Assembly (NCBI GenBank): GCA_016290325.1 | Contig: JAEETL010000003.1 | Location: 1 to 64,000, forward strand | Length of the DNA: 64,000 bases | Direction of reading: 5' to 3' | Origin: Muribaculaceae bacterium | GTDB taxonomy: Bacteria; Bacteroidota; Bacteroidia; Bacteroidales; Muribaculaceae | Shown here: positions 1 through 10,879 of the stretch, in pieces | Layout of the letters: each line of letters opens with the position of its first letter | Numbering within the stretch: position 1 is the first letter of the stretch | Position numbers and translations under genes: made by a program | Notes under the pieces: generated by a model | What the model was told of the DNA's origin: nothing | The model's input: the letters and a program-made list of their open reading frames with translations, nothing else | Databases searched by the model: none

Positions 1-492
1 GTTAAAACCATTTCAGGCGTGTATTCAGCAGAAACCAAATCAGATCCCGACCTGGAAGAGGCTCGTCGCTTGACCGCCCTCTTTGCCAAGAAGGAAGGCC
101 GTCAGCCCCGTATCATGATTGCCAAGATGGGTCAGGACGGTCACGACCGTGGCGCTAAGGTTGTTGCCACCGGTTATGCCGACTGTGGCTTTGACGTGGA
201 TATGGGTCCCTTGTTCCAGACTCCCGAAGAGAGCGCCCGCGAGGCTGTCGAGAACGACGTGAACGTCCTCGGCGTTTCTTCGCTTGCCGCTGGTCACAAG
301 ACCCTCGTTCCCGCCGTTATCGAGGAGCTCAAGAAGCTTGGTCGTGAGGATATCATCGTCACCGCTGGTGGTGTGATCCCCATGCAGGACTATGACTACC
401 TCTATAAGGCAGGTGTTGCCGCCATCTTTGGCCCCGGCACCAACGTCATGAAGAGTGCTATCGAGGTGATGCACATCCTCCTCGACGAGTAA
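1..492 (+). CDS. mutB: Methylmalonyl-CoA mutase large subunit, C-terminal B12-binding domain (5' end outside window)
   Basis: Open frame runs in from base 1; [41 protein letters not shown] is the cobalamin-binding DxHxxG motif region of methylmalonyl-CoA mutase. Confidence 0.93.
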   Translation, partial: VKTISGVYSAETKSDPDLEEARRLTALFAKKEGRQPRIMIAKMGQDGHDRGAKVVATGYADCGFDVDMGPLFQTPEESAREAVENDVNVLGVSSLAAGHKTLVPAVIEELKKLGREDIIVTAGGVIPMQDYDYLYKAGVAAIFGPGTNVMKSAIEVMHILLDE

Positions 493-520
493 GAATTATC
501 TTACTCCTATAGAAGAGTTT

Positions 521-580
521 CACGCTAGGTCGTTAAGTCGCTACATTTCAAGCGACAACGCGACTTAGCGTGACTTTTTT
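521..580 (+). terminator. Rho-independent terminator-like nested hairpin after mutB
   Basis: cacgctaggtcg / cgacttagcgtg outer stem (one G:U), inner gtcgct/agcgac hairpin, followed by T-run. Confidence 0.75.
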
Positions 581-812
581 CATTCCAAAGACCTTCATTT
601 TAATATATGGGTCAAGCAAACTCGTCTTTTTTTGCATTAATTTAACCTTTTTCTTGATTTTGTCCGCTATTAATTATACCTTTGCCCCTGGATGGTGTAA
701 AAATACAATCCTAAGACACTTCAAATTTTGATGTTTTATGCTCTTTTTTGCCAAATGGCGAACCGAGGCATGAATTACTTTACTAATTATTATTTTCTAA
801 ACAACAGTTATT

Positions 813-1619
813 ATGAGAAATCTTATTACACGCTTATTATTTCTAGTGGCACTTATGATGCCAGTTGTGGCTACTGCTAATGTTAATGCCGATGTGAATG
901 GTGACGGCGAAGTAACAGTGGCCGACGTCAATGAGGTCATTGATGCTATGTTAGGTGATGGCAGCAATAACGCTGCCGATGTCAACGGCGATGGTGAAAT
1001 CACAATCGCCGACATTAGTGCAATCATCGACTTCATTCTCAATCCGTATGAGGAGCACGAGTATGTTGACTTGGGCTTGCCAAGTGGCACACTATGGGCA
1101 ACGATGAACGTTGGTGCAATCAGTTCCATAGAGTATGGTGACCTGTTTGCCTGGGGAGAGACTGCTCCTAAGAGTGAGTATAGTTGGAGTAATTACAAGT
1201 GGTGTGAAGGAACGGAAACAACACTGACGAAGTATTGCTTATCCAACAACTCTGGCACGGTTGACAGAAAGACAGAACTGGAACCTGAGGATGATGCAGC
1301 CTACGTGAACTGGGGTCCGTCCTGGCGAATGCCGACACTTGATCAGCAAAGGGAATTGGTTAATAAGTGTACTTGGGTATGGACGAAATGGAAAGGCGTA
1401 AACGGTTGTTTGTTTACCGGTCCCAATGGGAATACTATATTTTTGCCTGCATACGGCGATAGTTTATATGCAAGCGGTTTCTATTGGTCTCGCACGCTCG
1501 GGCCCAACTACTCCCGTAATGCCTGCATCATTTATTTTTATAGTCGAGACACTTATACGATTCACGACTACCGCTGCATGGGCCATCCTGTCCGTGCTGT
1601 TCGTGCGTCACAGGATTAA
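813..1619 (+). CDS. Secreted protein: signal peptide, N-terminal dockerin-like repeats, FISUMP-type (Fibrobacter major paralogous) domain
   Basis: DVNGDGEVTVADVNEVIDAML...DVNGDGEITIADISAIIDFIL duplicated EF-hand repeats; EYVDLGLPSGTLWATMNVGA typical of the FISUMP domain. Confidence 0.85.
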   Translation: MRNLITRLLFLVALMMPVVATANVNADVNGDGEVTVADVNEVIDAMLGDGSNNAADVNGDGEITIADISAIIDFILNPYEEHEYVDLGLPSGTLWATMNVGAISSIEYGDLFAWGETAPKSEYSWSNYKWCEGTETTLTKYCLSNNSGTVDRKTELEPEDDAAYVNWGPSWRMPTLDQQRELVNKCTWVWTKWKGVNGCLFTGPNGNTIFLPAYGDSLYASGFYWSRTLGPNYSRNACIIYFYSRDTYTIHDYRCMGHPVRAVRASQD

Positions 1620-1634
1620 ACTCCTATTAACTTA

Positions 1635-1665
1635 CAGGGCGCCGCATTGGATTATCGGCGCCCTG
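1635..1665. terminator. Hairpin between convergent genes
   Basis: cagggcgccg ... cggcgccctg perfect 10-bp inverted repeat. Confidence 0.7.
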
Positions 1666-1683
1666 TGTTGTCTATCGTCTGAA

Positions 1684-3423
1684 TCATTGTGCCAACAGGA
1701 TGTCTATAAGTTCTGTTACATCGGTGATGTTTACCTTGCCGTCACCGTTAACGTCACTGGCTCCATAGTTAATTTCATTTCCTTGTGTAGTCAACAAAAA
1801 GTCAATCAACTCAGTCACGTCACCTATTCCCAACAAGCCGTTTCCGTCTGCGTCGCCCAGAGGCCTGATCTCACTGAACTGTTTCCAGTATTGGGCTGTT
1901 TTGTAAAGATCAAGTGCAGCCACAGGCACAAATAAGGTTGCCTGCCCGTAAACCTCAGGGTCAAAGTTAGACGGCTGGTCGGGTGAACCAGAGTCCCACA
2001 CTGTCCAAGTGTCTTCGGTTATTGGCGGTACTGCAGCAAGGCAAGTCACGCTACTTATATTGGGACATCTATGAAAAATGATCCCCATCTGTGTGATTGA
2101 ACTGCCAATCGTCACGTGAGACAAATTTGTACATCCCATAAACCAGCCAGCGCCCGAGTATTGAACTGGGGTCTCTACCGAGTTAGGTATGATAGCATGG
2201 GTCAGTCCCTTGCATTCAGCAAATGCAAATTTACCAATCAATTTGACAGAATTAGGAATATCGATGCTTCTCAATTCCTGGCAAGAATAAAAAGCACGAT
2301 CACCTATGGATGTGACTGTGCGTGGAATGATTGTGTTTTGGCATCCGGTAATCAGCTTGTCAGCAGTCGTTTCTATGATAGCATTACAGTTATCGCGAGA
2401 GTCATATACTGGATTATTCTCGTCAACTGTGATGCTTTCTAATGAGCTGCAGCCTTCGAATGGATTGCCAGTGATGGAGATGACTGAATGAGGGATATTA
2501 ATGTTTTTTAGCGTACTACATCCTTTAAACGCATCGCTGCTGATAGCAGTAACGGTATTGGGTATGACTGTATTTTGGCATCCTGCAATCAATGTGTTGT
2601 TAGCAGTTTTGATAATGGCGTTACAGTCGTCGCGTGAGTCATAGTAGGCGTTTCCGTTCTCTACAATGATTTCAGTTAATCCAGGGCAGCAGCAAAATGT
2701 TTCGCTCTCGATGATATTAACCGATCGAGGAATGGTTATGCTTGACAAGTGGGTACATCCATAGAAGGCCTGAGAACCAATAACAGTAACCGATGGTGCG
2801 ATATCGACGTTAGCCAGTCGCTTACAATCCATAAACGCATTCCCGTTAATGATTTTGACCGATTGAGGGATGGTCACGCTAGTCAATCTTTCACAGTTAC
2901 AAAACACATAATTATTTAGAGTCACAATTGTGTTGGGAATGTCCAAATCGGTGACTTCGACTCCGTTCAAGTAGAGATGTCGGGCATAATAAAGTGGATT
3001 GGAAAAGAGTGGGGAATAATCATCGCTATAGCATTCAGGAAAGTTAAATGAAATTTTACACCATGCCTCGATGCTGCTAATATCCACTCGCGTCAATTTG
3101 TCACATTTATAAAAAGCCATCATGCCGATTTCTGTCACCGTACTAGGGATTGCCACACTCGTCAGACCAGAACTGCTTCTAAAAGCCTCGGCATCAATAG
3201 CGGTGACGGCATAAGTGACACCATTGTGAACAACCCTTTGTGGAATAACGACATCACCGCTATAAGTGCTATAATTTGTCGTCTTGTAGGTAACAGTCGC
3301 CATTGTTCTGTTGGCTGTATAATAGATGCCGTCCTCTTCAAAGTCATAGGCACTGGCATCATGTATGCTTGCCAACAATGCAAGGAGCAGGATTGGCAAT
3401 TTAAAGAACAATGGATTTTTCAT
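1684..3423 (-). CDS. BspA-like leucine-rich repeat surface protein with C-terminal dockerin-like repeats
   Basis: Repeated LTSVTIPxSVxxIxxxAFxxC units; C-terminus DADGNGLLGIGDVTELIDFLL...DVNGDGKVNITDVTELIDILLAQ. Confidence 0.88.
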   Translation of the reverse strand: MKNPLFFKLPILLLALLASIHDASAYDFEEDGIYYTANRTMATVTYKTTNYSTYSGDVVIPQRVVHNGVTYAVTAIDAEAFRSSSGLTSVAIPSTVTEIGMMAFYKCDKLTRVDISSIEAWCKISFNFPECYSDDYSPLFSNPLYYARHLYLNGVEVTDLDIPNTIVTLNNYVFCNCERLTSVTIPQSVKIINGNAFMDCKRLANVDIAPSVTVIGSQAFYGCTHLSSITIPRSVNIIESETFCCCPGLTEIIVENGNAYYDSRDDCNAIIKTANNTLIAGCQNTVIPNTVTAISSDAFKGCSTLKNINIPHSVISITGNPFEGCSSLESITVDENNPVYDSRDNCNAIIETTADKLITGCQNTIIPRTVTSIGDRAFYSCQELRSIDIPNSVKLIGKFAFAECKGLTHAIIPNSVETPVQYSGAGWFMGCTNLSHVTIGSSITQMGIIFHRCPNISSVTCLAAVPPITEDTWTVWDSGSPDQPSNFDPEVYGQATLFVPVAALDLYKTAQYWKQFSEIRPLGDADGNGLLGIGDVTELIDFLLTTQGNEINYGASDVNGDGKVNITDVTELIDILLAQ

Positions 3424-3447
3424 GATGCTCTTAATTTAGATATGTGT

Positions 3448-5775
3448 TTAATCGGGTATTGTGGTAATTCTCCCTTTCAGGCGGATGTCGTTGCTTGATG
3501 GTCCAATTAGAATCTGATAAGTGCTGGGTTCCACGGTCCATTCCATATTGGCATCAACAATGCCCAGGTCACCATAATCAAGGTCAAGCGTCACTTGGCG
3601 GGTCTCGCCAGGTTCAAGTGTAATTCGCTTAAAGGCCTTCAGTTGGCGTTCGGGTTGAACGACCGATGGATGGTCTTGATGCAGATATAGTTGAACGACT
3701 TCGTCGCCCTTGCGGTTGCCGGTGTTGGTCACCTTGAATGAGGCATCAAGTCCATCGATGATAGTGAGGTCGCTGTACTCAAATGTAGTGTAACTCAAGC
3801 CATAGCCGAAAGGGTAGAGTGGCTGTGCGCTCATCTCCACATAATCGTGGGCCACAGGTACCGGCTTGTTATAATACACGGGCAATTGGCCCACATGTCG
3901 CGGTACACTCACGGGAAGTCTCCCGGCTGGGTTATAATCGCCGAACAGCACATCGGCAATGGCGCTACCGCCTTGCTCTCCGGGATAGTAAGCGGTGAGC
4001 AGGGCGTTGGCGTTCTCATCGGCCCAGTTCTTGTTCAGGGGGCGTCCCTCGATATAGACGACCACGAGCGGTTTGCCTGTTTTCTTTAAGGCCTCGAGCA
4101 GGTCCATCTGGCGTCCCAACAGGTCCAGCGTGGCTCGGTCAAAGCCCTCGCCGCATTCCATGTCGCTGATGAACTTTTGATTGGCGGTAGCGGCACCCGT
4201 GTCCTCGTAGGAGGTCTTGAAATCCCTCGCCGATGAACCGCCCACCACGGCAACCACCACGTCGGCCTGCATGGCTGTCTCAACGGCTGCGGGAATGTCG
4301 CTGTCCAGCGTATCACGCACGGCACAACCCTTGGCATAGACACAACTGGCCTCGCCAAGCATCGCCTTAATACCGTTATAGACAGTAACCACTTTCCCAT
4401 CGGCCTGAGGTGCGGTGTAATCGCCCAACATATTATAAACGTTATCGGCATTAGGCCCGACAACGGCAACTTTGACCTTTTTGTTCAAAGGCAATATACC
4501 GTCGTTCTTGAGCAAGGTAATCGACTCCAGTGCTGTTTGCTTTGCCGTGGCAACAGCCGCATCGTTATGGACTTCCTTTTGTGCCGTTTTGGCATTAACG
4601 TAGGGATTCTCAAAAAGGCCCATCTCAAATTTCAACCACAGCACTCGCTTCACGGCAGTGTTGACAGCCTCTTCACTCACTTTACCCTGCTTGACAGCAT
4701 CAACGAGTTTTGAAAAACAGTTTCCTCCTAAATCCACGTCAACGCCAGCTAATAGTGCCTGGATGGCGGCTTCTTGTGACGAGGCTGCCGTGTGGTGGGT
4801 TCCTCTTAGGCCGTCAATGCTAAAAAGGTCGCTGACGACAAATCCGCGGTCAAATCCCCATTCTCCACGCAATACATCAGTAAGTAATTCCTTGTTGGAT
4901 GTGCAAGGCACACCGTCAAGCGAGTTGTAAGAGGTCATTACTGACAAAGCCCCTGCATCGATGGCGCGCTTAAATGGTGGCAGGAACACCTGTTTCAGTT
5001 CCCGTGGCCCTACGATGCTTCGGGCACCGTTCTGACCGCCCTCGGTCGTGCCATAGGCGATAAAATGCTTCAAGGTAGCAATGGTCGAGTAGGGCAGACT
5101 CAAATCTCCTTCACCTAGCCCGCGCACCATCGCGGCACCCATTTTGCCACCCAGGTAGTGATCTTCACCCATCGTCTCCTCGACACGTGACCAGCGGGGT
5201 TCACGTGCCAGGTCCAGTACTGGTCCATAACTGATGTGACCGCCTTGTAGCCTGATTTCCTTGCTGATAACTGCTCCCGCTTGCTCCATCAGTTGCTGAT
5301 TCCAGGTTGCGGCCATACCCAATCCAGTTGGGAAGACCGTTGGTCCGATGGCCATGTGACCGTGTGGGGCTTCCTCAGCCAGAAAGATGGGAATGCCCAG
5401 CCGTGAATGTTCGATGGCATAGCGTTGCATGGCATTGGCTGCCTCGGCTGCCAGAGCTGGATTCAAACCGTTGTCAAGCGTCTTTTGTGTCCATGGGTCG
5501 GCACGGAAAACCGCCCAATACATGCCCACGTGCAGGCTGTCTATCTCGTGGCGGAATTTGTCACTGACGGCCACTTTCTTGCCATTTCTCACGTAGGAAT
5601 CCCAACCCATAAGGCAAACCAACTGCCCGACTTTTTCCTCTAGCGTCATGCGAGAAAGTAAATCCTGAGCGCGCACAGATGGGTGCAAACTGGAATCCTG
5701 ATAAGGATATTTTGTTGCAGCAGCCATTGTCAATGACAATAGCAACAAACCCGATAAGAGAAGTCGTTTCATCAT
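3448..5775 (-). CDS. Glycoside hydrolase family 3 (beta-glucosidase/beta-xylosidase-like)
   Basis: Signal peptide, GH3 N domain with VVSDLFSIDGL (nucleophile region), GH3 C domain, fibronectin III-like C-terminus. Confidence 0.93.
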   Translation of the reverse strand: MMKRLLLSGLLLLSLTMAAATKYPYQDSSLHPSVRAQDLLSRMTLEEKVGQLVCLMGWDSYVRNGKKVAVSDKFRHEIDSLHVGMYWAVFRADPWTQKTLDNGLNPALAAEAANAMQRYAIEHSRLGIPIFLAEEAPHGHMAIGPTVFPTGLGMAATWNQQLMEQAGAVISKEIRLQGGHISYGPVLDLAREPRWSRVEETMGEDHYLGGKMGAAMVRGLGEGDLSLPYSTIATLKHFIAYGTTEGGQNGARSIVGPRELKQVFLPPFKRAIDAGALSVMTSYNSLDGVPCTSNKELLTDVLRGEWGFDRGFVVSDLFSIDGLRGTHHTAASSQEAAIQALLAGVDVDLGGNCFSKLVDAVKQGKVSEEAVNTAVKRVLWLKFEMGLFENPYVNAKTAQKEVHNDAAVATAKQTALESITLLKNDGILPLNKKVKVAVVGPNADNVYNMLGDYTAPQADGKVVTVYNGIKAMLGEASCVYAKGCAVRDTLDSDIPAAVETAMQADVVVAVVGGSSARDFKTSYEDTGAATANQKFISDMECGEGFDRATLDLLGRQMDLLEALKKTGKPLVVVYIEGRPLNKNWADENANALLTAYYPGEQGGSAIADVLFGDYNPAGRLPVSVPRHVGQLPVYYNKPVPVAHDYVEMSAQPLYPFGYGLSYTTFEYSDLTIIDGLDASFKVTNTGNRKGDEVVQLYLHQDHPSVVQPERQLKAFKRITLEPGETRQVTLDLDYGDLGIVDANMEWTVEPSTYQILIGPSSNDIRLKGRITTIPD

Positions 5776-8700
5776 AATTCAATCTTAGTTTTAGTCATGT
5801 TCATGCCGCTGATTTCAACAATGGGCTTGCGACCTCTTGTGTCTTCGTTTTTCCACTCAATGTCAATGGTGCGGCTTTCGCCTGGCATCAGGTGGAAATA
5901 GTTGTCACTATAGATAACGGGCAAAATCTGTTCGCCGTCATCGCCCTTAAGGTTAAGGCGAATCATCGCTGCAGGTACTTGGCCATGATTGGTTAAGGTA
6001 ACAGTCCTACCATTAACAGCAGCTGTCACCTGAGTTTGGCGCATGTCATGCAATGAGGTGCGGTCGTTATCTATGGTTGTGTTGACATAATCGTTTTGCG
6101 AGCGCATTTTGCCCTTATCATCTATCAGAGTGAGGCGCAGGAAATAGACTCCGGCCATTTCTTGAGGCACTTTCACTTGCATCATGTCAAGCGTCATGTC
6201 CTCGTCGCAGACGTAACCTTGCACTTGTTCCCAAACCGTGTTACCGTTCAAGTCAATAATGCTGGCCTTGACTGTGCCCTGTTGATGTCCAGCCGAACGG
6301 TTAACGATTTCAACAAAGTTGGTTACGGGATTCCATTGCACATGAAGTGGCTCGCAGGCATGCTTCACGCCAAAATAGGCTGCCGTGGGTTCCAGGTAAT
6401 AGTCGTATGTCTGCCAGACCATCGATGGCCAGCAGGGGTGACTCATCCAGATGAGCAGTCCCATGCGATCCTTGCTGCCGCTCTCGTACATGGCCCGATA
6501 GCCCTCATAATTAATCCACTGTGCCCATTCGCAGAACTCCTCGGCTGAGGTCAGCTCGCCAAAGTTGTCGGCAATGAGTTGGTTGAACGAGGCTCCGCGC
6601 TGCGCGCCCTCCATGGTATAGTCATGGCGACCCCAGTAGAGGTTCTGCGGCCACATGTGGTCGGCATCGAGCGTGCGGCTCAAGCCCTCATAAGTCATCA
6701 CATTGGGCATACCGCGCTCGGTATGCAGTTTGCCCGTCTGTTTCTCAAAATATTCCTTGGCGCTTATCGCCCAATAGGGCCCGTGTCCGCTCACGCCGTC
6801 ATCAGCCGAACTGGAGATGTAGTCCAGCCCGGGATGCAGCATGGCCACAGTGTTGCGCAACCCGTTATCAATCGTTTTGGGCGGATAGCCCTCGTTGCGA
6901 CCGCAATAGATGCCAATACTGGGGTGATTACGTATTTTAAGCACAAAATCCTTGGCATTATCCATAAACATCGCCTCATCATCAGGATCAGGACCATCAG
7001 CGGGGTTGGCCAGCCAAAAGTCCTGCCACACCATAATGCCATAGCGGTCACAAGCTTCAAAGAATTCCTTGTCGCCGGTCATACCCACCCAGTTACGAAT
7101 CATGTTATAATTCATCTCCTTGTGGTGGCGCACGGCAGCATCAAATTCCCTGCCACGATAATTCAAATTGTTCTCACTAAACGCCCAGTTGCCGCCTAGT
7201 GGTATCAGGCGTCTGTTATTAATGTAGATGCGCAGTTTAGTGTCCTTATCCACCGTTTTGACCTCGCGGATGCCGGCCTTGAAGTTGACAGCGTCGCTCT
7301 GTACGCCATTAACCGTGAACGAGAAACTAGCGTCATACAGGTAAGGCTCACCGTAACCGTTAGGCCACCACAGACGCATGCGCTGGTTCTTGAGTTGCGG
7401 GAACTCATTAGGATTAAATGATTCCTCAATCTCTTGACCCGCAGCAATGGTCACTTGCTTCTCAAAGCAAATGTCACCGATATGGCCATGCAATGTTCCA
7501 GTCACGGCCTGTTTGCTATGGTTGGTGAGCATGACGGCTGGCGTCATCGTGGCAAGGGTGTCGCCCTCGGCCAGTGTAGTGGTCACGACAGGATCGCTCA
7601 CAGTGACATCGCTGGCTGCAGTCAAATAAACGTCATCCCAAATGCCGATGTCACGACCACGAATAGTCGAAATCCAGTCCCAGCCAATAGTGGCATGGAA
7701 GGTGGGGTTGTCAGCCCCAAGGATGCCGCCGTTAAAGTCGGTATTCTTTTCGGTCTTGACCTTCACGCCGCCGGGATTGGCATTGGCGATAATGAGTACC
7801 TGTAACTCGTTGCCAGAAGGCTTGAGATAGGGGGTGATGTCAAATTTACCGCGCTTGAAGGCACCCTCGATGCGTCCAACATTAGTGCCATTGAGTGTCA
7901 CCTCGGCCTTCCAGTTGATACCGTCAAAGTTGAGGAAAACGCGCTTGCCCTTCATCTCCTGTGGCAAATCAAATGAGCGCTTATAAATGAAGTCCCCGTT
8001 AAAGAACGATTCTGAAGCCAGCATCAGGTTGTCGTCATAGTTCATGTCAGGCAATGCCCCAGCATTGACGTAACTCGACAATACCGTGGCAGGAACCGTA
8101 GCGGGCAATCCTTCTTCATAATATCCATTGTGGACAACATATTGAGGGCCGCTCATCGGGCCTGCATGAGATGCACGTTGCAACCGCCAGTCCCCGCCAT
8201 TGAGTAACCACTTGTTGTCATCCCAGCCTCCAGCCTCGTGTGGAACGGCCATCGTGCCACCCTTGCCCATGATGATGATTTCCTTGAGGCAGAACGGTTG
8301 CTTGTTGGGATTGGGTTCAATCATGTTGATGCGTACGTATCTTCCCGTCACATCATCAAGTTGGATAAGCTCGTTTTTCTTTGAAAGTGTAGCTATAGTT
8401 TTCCAATTCTGATTGTCATCGCTAATTTGGATATTGCCGCTTGAGGGATTGTTGACCCAGGGCAAGCCAATGCCATTTATGGTTGCTTGAGCGCCTAAGT
8501 CAACGGTAACCCATTCGTCCCTATTGCCCAGGCTGCGCCAAGCACTCACGAAATGTTCAGCCGGCAGAATGCCCTTGGCACGTTTGCCGTCTTTCAGCAA
8601 CTTCAGTTCGGTGATGGTCCAATGGGCTGCGCTGGGGGTGACCATTTCAAGTTTCATGTGTGAAAACGCCTTACCTTTCTTGATGTGGAAGGTATGATCG

Positions 8701-9311
8701 ATATTGCGCGTGGGCAGCAGGTCGTCACCCGAATTCTTATTGGGGTCGCTGTGGACGCGCGAACGCGATGCTTTGCCAGGCAGGTCATCGCCCATCCATT
8801 CGTCTGCCACTTTCCACTTCTTGCCGTCTGTGGACGTGAGTAGTCTTATTTTGAATCCCTTTGGCGCCTCCTCTCGGTAGGCCATGCTGCACACCATCTC
8901 CACCTCATCGATGTCGATGGCCATGTTCTCCCAGTCATATTGCAACCAAGTGTTCCCTCCCATCACGATGTTGCTGGTCCACTCATTGCCGTCGATGCAG
9001 GCTTCGCGCTTGTGAGGTGGCAGTGGTCCCTCGGGCGTGGTGACGTTGAGCCAAGCTGGCATATGATTGTCGATGATGCCGTCAGTCAAAAGTTGAGAGG
9101 TCAGGTTGAAGTCCCATGATGATGACTGATACACAGTGTGATATTTGGACATGTATTCCAGATTACTGCGGCCTTTACCATCTTCGATGCATGGTCCGTA
9201 ATATTCACTCGGATTGCCCGGATATTGCCCAATGGGGCGGTTCATCACTTGTGCCGTGGCGCCCAACGCCAATACTGCCATTATTATAAAAAAGAGTTGA
9301 TTCTGTTTCAT
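5772..9311 (-). CDS. Glycoside hydrolase family 2 protein with discoidin (F5/8 type C)-like domains, exo-beta-glucosaminidase/mannosidase-like
   Basis: GH2 sugar-binding/TIM barrel features (YCGRNEGYPP acid/base, MTYEGLSR), discoidin-like N-terminal regions; 4-bp overlap with downstream GH3 start; track start 9323, MKQNQLFF start preferred. Confidence 0.88.
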   Translation of the reverse strand: MKQNQLFFIIMAVLALGATAQVMNRPIGQYPGNPSEYYGPCIEDGKGRSNLEYMSKYHTVYQSSSWDFNLTSQLLTDGIIDNHMPAWLNVTTPEGPLPPHKREACIDGNEWTSNIVMGGNTWLQYDWENMAIDIDEVEMVCSMAYREEAPKGFKIRLLTSTDGKKWKVADEWMGDDLPGKASRSRVHSDPNKNSGDDLLPTRNIDHTFHIKKGKAFSHMKLEMVTPSAAHWTITELKLLKDGKRAKGILPAEHFVSAWRSLGNRDEWVTVDLGAQATINGIGLPWVNNPSSGNIQISDDNQNWKTIATLSKKNELIQLDDVTGRYVRINMIEPNPNKQPFCLKEIIIMGKGGTMAVPHEAGGWDDNKWLLNGGDWRLQRASHAGPMSGPQYVVHNGYYEEGLPATVPATVLSSYVNAGALPDMNYDDNLMLASESFFNGDFIYKRSFDLPQEMKGKRVFLNFDGINWKAEVTLNGTNVGRIEGAFKRGKFDITPYLKPSGNELQVLIIANANPGGVKVKTEKNTDFNGGILGADNPTFHATIGWDWISTIRGRDIGIWDDVYLTAASDVTVSDPVVTTTLAEGDTLATMTPAVMLTNHSKQAVTGTLHGHIGDICFEKQVTIAAGQEIEESFNPNEFPQLKNQRMRLWWPNGYGEPYLYDASFSFTVNGVQSDAVNFKAGIREVKTVDKDTKLRIYINNRRLIPLGGNWAFSENNLNYRGREFDAAVRHHKEMNYNMIRNWVGMTGDKEFFEACDRYGIMVWQDFWLANPADGPDPDDEAMFMDNAKDFVLKIRNHPSIGIYCGRNEGYPPKTIDNGLRNTVAMLHPGLDYISSSADDGVSGHGPYWAISAKEYFEKQTGKLHTERGMPNVMTYEGLSRTLDADHMWPQNLYWGRHDYTMEGAQRGASFNQLIADNFGELTSAEEFCEWAQWINYEGYRAMYESGSKDRMGLLIWMSHPCWPSMVWQTYDYYLEPTAAYFGVKHACEPLHVQWNPVTNFVEIVNRSAGHQQGTVKASIIDLNGNTVWEQVQGYVCDEDMTLDMMQVKVPQEMAGVYFLRLTLIDDKGKMRSQNDYVNTTIDNDRTSLHDMRQTQVTAAVNGRTVTLTNHGQVPAAMIRLNLKGDDGEQILPVIYSDNYFHLMPGESRTIDIEWKNEDTRGRKPIVEISGMNMTKTKIEL

Positions 9312-9424
9312 GATTTCTTGCAATTAAACCGCAAATATACTCAATAAAGGGCAAATTTCAAACTATTTACCCTCAATTTCAAGAAAAAGCAGTACCTTTA
9401 GGGTCAAATTTCAAATCATTTGAC

Positions 9425-10837
9425 ATGACGCTCAACCTTGATGCGCTAAATACAGCGATCACATCAATTAATGATGCCTTGTGGGCCTATTTGCTGATAG
9501 GCGCCCTGATTTTGTGTGGATTGTATTTCACGATTCGAACGCGTTTCGTGCAATTCACCATGATTGGTGACATGTTCCGCCAACTCGTGGATTCTTCCTC
9601 TAAGAGTGACAAAAAGCATATCTCCTCGTTCCAGGCCTTTGCCGTTTCGATGGCTACGCGCGTGGGTACAGGTAACCTGGCTGGCGTGGCGACAGCCATT
9701 GCCGTGGGTGGTCCTGGAGCCATCTTCTGGATGTGGCTGATCGCACTCTTTGGCTCGGCAACAGCGTTTGTCGAGGCGACGTTGGCACAGTTGTTCAAGC
9801 GCCCGTCAAGTGACTCGTTTATCGGTGGCCCGGCCTATTACATCCGGCATGGTCTCCACAACAAGTGGATGGCAGGATTGTTTGCTGTGCTCATCACACT
9901 CACTTTTGGCCTGTCCTATAATTCCATCCAGAGTAATGCCATTTGTGGTGCCTTAAACAAGGCTTTCGGCTTTGATCCGTTGGTGGTAGGTTGTATCATC
10001 ACCGCGATTGCCCTGTTTATTGCTTTTGGTGGTATTCATCGCATCGCAAATGTGAGCAGCATCTTGGTGCCTTTCATGGCTTTCGGCTATTTCATCCTTG
10101 CCCTGGTTGTGGTTATCATGAATATCGACATGGTGCCTCATGTGTTGCGGTTGATTGTCGAGAACGCCTTCGGCTTTGAGCAGGTGGCTGGCGGTGGCTT
10201 GGGTATGACTATTATGGTAGGTGTCAAACGAGGCCTATTCAGTAACGAGGCGGGCGAGGGTAGTGCTCCCAATGTAGCGGCCACGGCCGACGTAACGCAT
10301 CCTGTCAAGCAGGGCCTCATTCAGGCTCTCGGCGTGTTTACCGACACGTTGCTCGTGTGCAGTTGTACAGCCTTCATGGTGCTCGTCAGCGGACTTTACA
10401 CGACCGAGGGTCTCGAAGGCATCCAACTCACTCAAGCCTCACTGGAGTCACAGGTGGGCAGTTGGGGAACGGTATTTGTGGCCATCGCCCTTTTCCTGTT
10501 TGCCTTCAGCAGCATCATCGGCAACTATTATTATGGTGAGGCCAATATCCGCTTCTTGACCGATAAGAAGTGGGTGCTCACGGTCTTCCGCATCCTCTCG
10601 GGTGGCGCCTTTGTATTCCTTGGCGCGGTGGCCAGTTTCGAGTTCGTGTGGAACCTTGGTGACCTCTTCATGGCACTAGTCACGCTGTGTAACTTGGTTG
10701 CCCTGGTATTCCTGTGTAAATATGCTTTCAAATTGCTGAACAATTACCGCGCCCAAAAACGACGGGGTATCACGAATCCAGTGTTCCACCGTAGCGACCT
10801 TCCCGAAGTCTCCGATGACCTGGAGGCGTGGGATTAA
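9425..10837 (+). CDS. Sodium:alanine (AGCS family) amino acid symporter
   Basis: GVATAIAVGGPGAIFWMWLIALFGSATAFVEATLAQLFK and NEAGEGSAPNVAATADVTHPVKQG motifs. Confidence 0.93.
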   Translation: MTLNLDALNTAITSINDALWAYLLIGALILCGLYFTIRTRFVQFTMIGDMFRQLVDSSSKSDKKHISSFQAFAVSMATRVGTGNLAGVATAIAVGGPGAIFWMWLIALFGSATAFVEATLAQLFKRPSSDSFIGGPAYYIRHGLHNKWMAGLFAVLITLTFGLSYNSIQSNAICGALNKAFGFDPLVVGCIITAIALFIAFGGIHRIANVSSILVPFMAFGYFILALVVVIMNIDMVPHVLRLIVENAFGFEQVAGGGLGMTIMVGVKRGLFSNEAGEGSAPNVAATADVTHPVKQGLIQALGVFTDTLLVCSCTAFMVLVSGLYTTEGLEGIQLTQASLESQVGSWGTVFVAIALFLFAFSSIIGNYYYGEANIRFLTDKKWVLTVFRILSGGAFVFLGAVASFEFVWNLGDLFMALVTLCNLVALVFLCKYAFKLLNNYRAQKRRGITNPVFHRSDLPEVSDDLEAWD

Positions 10838-10879
10838 GAGTAAAGTATATTGTGGCCTTACGACAATCAACAATAGACA

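Noticed and set aside
1426-1935. 169-aa ORF overlapping FISUMP and LRR genes
   Set aside because: Overlaps two better-supported CDSs and a terminator hairpin
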